This document shows positions 5,926 to 8,857 of a stretch of 8,857 nucleotides of DNA, in pieces. The notes below the pieces were generated by a model. That model was not told the DNA's origin and made no database searches. It worked only from the letters and a program-made list of their open reading frames with translations. Source of the stretch: Deltaproteobacteria bacterium (GTDB lineage Bacteria; Desulfobacterota; Syntrophia; Syntrophales; UBA5619); assembly GCA_026388345.1 (NCBI GenBank), contig JAPLJY010000223.1, positions 1-8,857 on the forward strand. Direction: 5' to 3'. The position numbers were made by a program, and so were the translations under genes. Numbering within the stretch: the stretch's first letter is position 1; every line of letters begins with the position of its first letter.

Positions 5926-6480
5926 ATGAACAGGGACGAAGCGGAACTCCTGCTCAAAAGGTATGTCAAGAACGAACGGATGCTGGACCACAGCTACGCC
6001 TCGGAGGCGGTCCTCCGGGCGGTGGCGCGGAGGCTTGGCCGGGACGAGCAGAAGTGGGGGCTGGCGGGGCTCCTGCACGACATCGACATCGAGGTCGTGG
6101 GCGGCGATCTCGCCCGCCACGGCCTGGAGGCGGTGCGGATCCTGACGGAGGCGGGCATCGAGCCGGAGATCATTGACGCGGTGAAGATGCACAACGAGGC
6201 TGTCTGCGGGGAGACCCGGCACACGGAGTTCCAGCACGCGCTGGCCGCCGGGGAGACGGTCACCGGCCTCGTCGTGGCGACGGCTCTGGTCTATCCGGAC
6301 AGGAAGATCGCCGGTGTGAAGGTGAAGTCGATCACGAAGCGGATGAAGGAGAGGGCCTTCGCGGCCTCGGTGAACCGGGAGACGATCCGGGAGTGCGAGA
6401 TGATCGGCCTGCCGCTGGACGAGTTCGTGGGGACCGCCCTTTCCGCAATGCAGCAGATCGCCGGCCGTCTCGGGTTATGA
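5926..6480 (+). CDS. HD-domain (HDIG-type) predicted phosphohydrolase
   Basis: A 184-residue cytoplasmic protein with the metal-binding pattern of the HD superfamily: His22 (LDHSYASEA), the His51-Asp52 doublet in LLHDIDIE, His65 (LARHGLEAV) and His89 (VKMHNEAV). These proteins hydrolyse phosphoester bonds, often of nucleotides. It is a stand-alone domain with no partner sensor or cyclase, about the usual length for small HDIG proteins. The region after residue 95 (ALAAGETVTGLVVATALVYP, then KRMKERAFAASVNRETIREC) is helical in character and common to these short proteins. It reads the same way as the ligase run but lies 257 bases after the M20 gene, across a palindromic element, so it may be a separate transcription unit. 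No specific substrate can be named and a link to acyl-CoA metabolism is not shown. Confidence 0.82.
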   Translation: MNRDEAELLLKRYVKNERMLDHSYASEAVLRAVARRLGRDEQKWGLAGLLHDIDIEVVGGDLARHGLEAVRILTEAGIEPEIIDAVKMHNEAVCGETRHTEFQHALAAGETVTGLVVATALVYPDRKIAGVKVKSITKRMKERAFAASVNRETIRECEMIGLPLDEFVGTALSAMQQIAGRLGL

Positions 6481-6494
6481 GAGCTCAAGACCAG

Positions 6495-6601
6495 GGCTGT
6501 TCAAAAATGGTCAGATGCAAGGCGCACAATAACCGAAGAGCGAGGCGTATATAGAAATACGTCGAGCGATGAGGTTTTCAGTGCAACACAGTAGATGAGC
6601 G
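6495..6601 (-). repeat. Near-palindromic intergenic repeat, copy B (inverted, one end lost)
   Basis: Read on the minus strand, this is the same element as 3133-3259. The core aligns without gaps over 107 bases with 17 differences (about 84 % identity, counted by hand). The tip at the 6495 side (GGCTGTTCAAAAATGG) is kept. On the 6601 side homology stops just past CAAAAACGCTCA, and the outer GCAGGCTGTT seen in copy A is replaced by unrelated GC-rich hairpin sequence, so this copy is truncated or eroded there. It lies in the convergent gap between the HD gene and etfA, 14 bases after the HD stop codon. Confidence 0.78.
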
Positions 6602-6606
6602 TTTTT

Positions 6607-6633
6607 GAAGCCTCGCCCCTGGGGCGGAGCTTC
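6607..6633. other. GC-rich palindrome at the edge of repeat copy B
   Basis: GAAGCCTCGCCCC (6607-6619) is the near-perfect complement of GGGGCGGAGCTTC (6621-6633), with one mismatch and one G-U pair. It abuts the point where homology to copy A ends. It has no T tract on either strand, so it is a structured spot and not a convincing terminator. Confidence 0.35.
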
Positions 6634-6660
6634 CCGGCAAGGAAACTGTCTGTTTTTAAT

Positions 6661-6703
6661 TGCGTCCCTCAGCCCCGCAAAAAGGCGGGGCTTGCGGGAT
6701 GCG
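6661..6703. terminator. Bipartite hairpin between convergent operons, candidate etfA terminator
   Basis: The core is a perfect 8-bp stem, AGCCCCGC (6671-6678) with GCGGGGCT (6685-6692), around a 6-base loop. After a small internal loop the stem resumes, TGCGTCCC (6661-6668) pairing with GGGATGCG (6696-6703) with two G-U pairs. It starts 18 bases beyond the etfA stop codon at 6722. No U tract follows on either strand, so classical Rho-independent termination is not clearly met. It may protect the 3' end or slow polymerase. Confidence 0.35.
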
Positions 6704-6721
6704 CTCCCGGTCAACAGTCTC

Positions 6722-7762
6722 TCAGCGAATCCGGCGCTTGAGTTCCTGTATCAGGGTCGTGCAGATCTGGCTTGCGTCGGAAATGATCGCGACGTCGGCC
6801 CGCTTCATCATCGCCGCGTTCGGGTTCTTGTTCACCGCGATGATGAATTTCGCGTCGTTACAGGCGGCCGTGTGCTGGATGGCGCCGCTAATCCCGAAGG
6901 AAAAGAGGATCTGCGGTTTGATCTGTTTTCCCGCTTGGCCGACGAGGGCGTCATGGTCCGCCCAGTCGGCGTAGACCACGGGGCGCGTTGCGCCCACCTC
7001 ACCCTCCAGGAGCTCTGCCAGTTCGAAGAGTTTCGCGAATTTCTTCTTGCTTCCCAGGCCGCGGCCGCCGCAGACGACCACTTTCGCGTCCTCCAACTTC
7101 TGCTCCCGCTGGGGGCAGCGCTCCGAGCGCACCAAGCGGACCCGGTCGGCGGGAAGGGACTTCGGCAGCGGGACCTTCACCACCTTGCCGGTCCGGGCCT
7201 TGTCGTGGGGGATCTCTTGGAAGGTTCCCGGGCGGACGGTTGCCATTTGCGGCCGCCGTTCCGGGGTGACGATCTCGGCGACCAGGTTTCCGCCGAAGGA
7301 GGGGGCGATCTGGACGAGAAGCCCTTCCGAATTGATATCCAGGCCGATGCAGTCGGCGGTGAGGCCCGTTGCCAGACGCTTGGCCACGCGGGAGGCGAAC
7401 TCCCGCCCGAAGGTGGTGGCCCCGATGAGGATGATCTCAGGCTTCTCCCGTTTGACCAGTTGTTCCATCAGCAGCGTGTAGGTCTCCATGCTGTAGGCGT
7501 CCAGCCGCGGATCGTCCGCCAGGTAGACCTTGTCGGCGCCGTGGGCGATGTACTCTCCCACGACCCCGCAAAAGGTGGGGTTGTAGGAGACCACGTCACC
7601 CCGCCACTCGTCCGTCCTGTAGCCGAAGACGACGCCGCAAACCTCGGCGTCGATCTTGGCGGCCAGCTCCTTCGCCCGGGAGAGGAGCTGGAGGGTTACG
7701 CGATTCTGAAAATAGTTCCGGTAGTCGCCGAAGACCCAGATGGCCCGTTTTTTCGCGGTCAT
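6722..7762 (-). CDS. etfA: Electron transfer flavoprotein alpha subunit
   Basis: This 346-residue protein carries the FAD of ETF and pairs with EtfB to move electrons between acyl-CoA dehydrogenases and a downstream carrier. The N-terminal Rossmann-like domain (about 5-190) includes GATTFGRE (114-121), KRLATGLTADC (128-138) and RPQMATVRPG (170-179). The FAD domain shows VVCGGRGLGSKKKF (229-242), GATRPVV (257-263) with the flavin-contacting Arg260, VGQAGKQIKP (274-283), FGISGAIQH (289-297) and IIAVNKNPNA (307-316). All expected blocks are intact. Its ATG overlaps the etfB stop by four bases (ATGA), so the two are translationally coupled and should be made in equal amounts. It is the last gene of the leftward ACAD-etfB-etfA run. 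Confidence 0.95.
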   Translation of the reverse strand: MTAKKRAIWVFGDYRNYFQNRVTLQLLSRAKELAAKIDAEVCGVVFGYRTDEWRGDVVSYNPTFCGVVGEYIAHGADKVYLADDPRLDAYSMETYTLLMEQLVKREKPEIILIGATTFGREFASRVAKRLATGLTADCIGLDINSEGLLVQIAPSFGGNLVAEIVTPERRPQMATVRPGTFQEIPHDKARTGKVVKVPLPKSLPADRVRLVRSERCPQREQKLEDAKVVVCGGRGLGSKKKFAKLFELAELLEGEVGATRPVVYADWADHDALVGQAGKQIKPQILFSFGISGAIQHTAACNDAKFIIAVNKNPNAAMMKRADVAIISDASQICTTLIQELKRRIR

Positions 7763-8583
7763 TTTCTCTCCGTTTTCAGGTCCTTGCCGATGGCGCCGCC
7801 GATCTTGTCGTCGAACCGCTCGAAGAGCTGTTCCACAATCCTTTTGGGCGCCCCAGTCAGGACGATGTTCTTCTTTCCCGCCGTCGGCGAATAGACGTTG
7901 AGGATCTTCGTGGCGGACCCTTTGGCCCCGATCCGCTCCGGGTCGAGGCCGATTGCCGCCGCGTCGAGGGAAACGATTTCCGCCTCGGTGAACGCCGCCT
8001 GGAGACCGCCCAGCGGCACATGTCGGGGGGCGTACCGCCCGGTGTTCACCGTGACCAGACCGGGGAGGTCCATCTCCAGCGTTTCGAGAAAATTATCGGT
8101 AAATCTCTGCATCCGGACCGTATGCCCGGATATCTCGATCTCGTCGACATAGGCCACGCCGGGGATATCAAGCTCTTCGGCGAGTTGGGGGCCGACCTGG
8201 GCGGTCTCGCTGTCGCTCGTGGAAAAGCCGCACAGGACGAGATCAAACCCCGGGCAGGCCTTCTCGATCGCCCGGGCGAGCGTATAAGAGGTCACGGAGG
8301 TGTCCGCGCCGGCCATTTTCCGGTCGGTCAGCAGGACGCCCCGGTCCGCCCCGAGGGCAATCGCCTCGCGGAGGATCTCCTCGGCCATCGGCGGCCCCAT
8401 CGTGATCGCGGTGATTTCGCCTCCTGCCGTCTCTTTGATTCGGAGGGCCGTATCGAGGGCCGAGCGGCAGGCGGGGTTCATCATCCCCTCCGCCAGATCC
8501 CGCTGGAGGGTCCCCGTCGCCGGGTCCCAGGGGAGCTCGGAGACCATCGGCACCTGTTTGATGCAAACGACCAGCTTCAGCAT
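7759..8583 (-). CDS. etfB: Electron transfer flavoprotein beta subunit
   Basis: This 274-residue partner of EtfA binds the second nucleotide cofactor of ETF (AMP in classical ETF, a second FAD in bifurcating ETF). Seen: VVCIKQVP (5-12), NPACRSALDTALRIKE (36-51), ITAITMGPP (57-65), EAIALGADRGVLLTD (73-87) and CGFSTSDSETAQVGPQLAEE (118-137). The ETAQVGP string looks more like EtfB of anaerobes, including electron-bifurcating forms, than the DDxNQTG form of mitochondrial ETF; this hints at type but does not settle it. The start lies three bases after the dehydrogenase stop, with a weak AGAGGA upstream inside the end of that gene. It is tightly packed with the acyl-CoA dehydrogenase and etfA, so the ETF is probably dedicated to that dehydrogenase. 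Confidence 0.95.
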   Translation of the reverse strand: MLKLVVCIKQVPMVSELPWDPATGTLQRDLAEGMMNPACRSALDTALRIKETAGGEITAITMGPPMAEEILREAIALGADRGVLLTDRKMAGADTSVTSYTLARAIEKACPGFDLVLCGFSTSDSETAQVGPQLAEELDIPGVAYVDEIEISGHTVRMQRFTDNFLETLEMDLPGLVTVNTGRYAPRHVPLGGLQAAFTEAEIVSLDAAAIGLDPERIGAKGSATKILNVYSPTAGKKNIVLTGAPKRIVEQLFERFDDKIGGAIGKDLKTERK

Positions 8584-8586
8584 GTT

Positions 8587-8857
8587 CTACGTCCTCTGGG
8601 CGAGCACCGCGCGGGAGATGACCATCCGCTGGACCTCGCTCGTCCCCTCATAGATCTCCGTGACCTTCGCGTCCCGGAAATAACGTTCCACGTCGTACTC
8701 CTTGCTGTAGCCGTACCCCCCGTGGATCTGGACGGCCGTGTTCGTCACACGCGTCGCGAGCGCGCTACAGTAAAGCTTGGCCATCGCGGCCTCCGCCCCG
8801 AAGGGCCGCCCCGCGTCCTTCACCGCGCACGCGCGGTAGAGGAGGAGGCGTCCGGCG
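8587..8857 (-). CDS. Acyl-CoA dehydrogenase, C-terminal part (cut by right edge)
   Basis: The frame is open from the TAG stop (complement of 8587-8589) to the window edge, giving the last 89 residues. The GTG at 8823 is internal to the gene: the upstream residues AGRLLLYRACAVKDAGRPFG already fit the family. The C-terminal helical domain shows MAKLYCSALATRVTNTAVQI, the flavin-binding HGGYGYSKEY, RYFRDAKVTEIYEGTSEVQR and SRAVLAQR. The glutamate of YEGT (8647-8649) is the catalytic base in short- and medium-chain enzymes, so the enzyme looks active. It is an FAD enzyme that makes 2,3-enoyl-CoA and passes electrons to ETF, here encoded three bases downstream. Chain length or substrate class cannot be inferred from this fragment. 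Confidence 0.93.
   Translation of the reverse strand, partial: AGRLLLYRACAVKDAGRPFGAEAAMAKLYCSALATRVTNTAVQIHGGYGYSKEYDVERYFRDAKVTEIYEGTSEVQRMVISRAVLAQRT

Noticed and set aside
6605..7894. 429-codon plus-strand open frame antisense to etfA
   Set aside because: It starts at the repeat edge, has no ribosome binding site, and only mirrors the etfA codons, which carry all ETF motifs on the other strand.

Overview
The window looks like part of the chromosome of a GC-rich strict anaerobe. A Desulfobacterota member (Syntrophus/Syntrophales or a relative) is the best guess. This rests on gene content (benzoyl-CoA reductase/2-hydroxyacyl-CoA dehydratase-type subunits, an acyl-CoA ligase, an acyl-CoA dehydrogenase with its own ETF) and on dispersed intergenic repeats of a kind I associate with that group. 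Taxonomy is inference; no rRNA or other marker is present.

Layout. Bases 1-130 hold the first codons of a leftward transposase gene cut by the window edge, plus a paired 12-bp repeat that is probably the end of that insertion sequence. A good sigma-70-like promoter (155-183) then points right into a plus-strand gene run: an AMP-forming acyl-CoA ligase (268-1986), a BcrC-like dehydratase/reductase subunit (2009-3133), a 127-bp near-palindromic repeat, a BcrB-like subunit (3309-4547) and an M20 metallohydrolase whose start overlaps the BcrB-like stop (4544-5668). A second, different palindromic element (5686-5884) follows. After it come a small HD-domain protein (5926-6480) and another copy of the first repeat in opposite orientation (6495-6601). 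The right third is on the minus strand and converges on this run: an acyl-CoA dehydrogenase (C-terminal part only, cut by the right edge), etfB and etfA, packed with a 3-base gap and then a 4-base overlap. Hairpins lie in the convergent intergenic region.

How the genes may work together. The ligase would make a CoA thioester of a carboxylic acid, perhaps aromatic or hydroxylated. The BcrC/BcrB-like pair would carry out a radical reduction or dehydration on that thioester, using electrons from an ATP-driven activator that is not in this window. The acyl-CoA dehydrogenase and ETF would move electrons in a beta-oxidation-type step. The M20 enzyme may release the acid or an amino acid from a conjugate or peptide. 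The family assignments are well supported; the substrate and the idea that both gene groups serve one pathway are inference.

The least ordinary features are the three palindromic intergenic elements, one of which splits the two dehydratase subunit genes, and the translational coupling of an M20 hydrolase to a BcrB-like subunit. I see no CRISPR array, tRNA or rRNA, and no clearly novel defence or mobile system.
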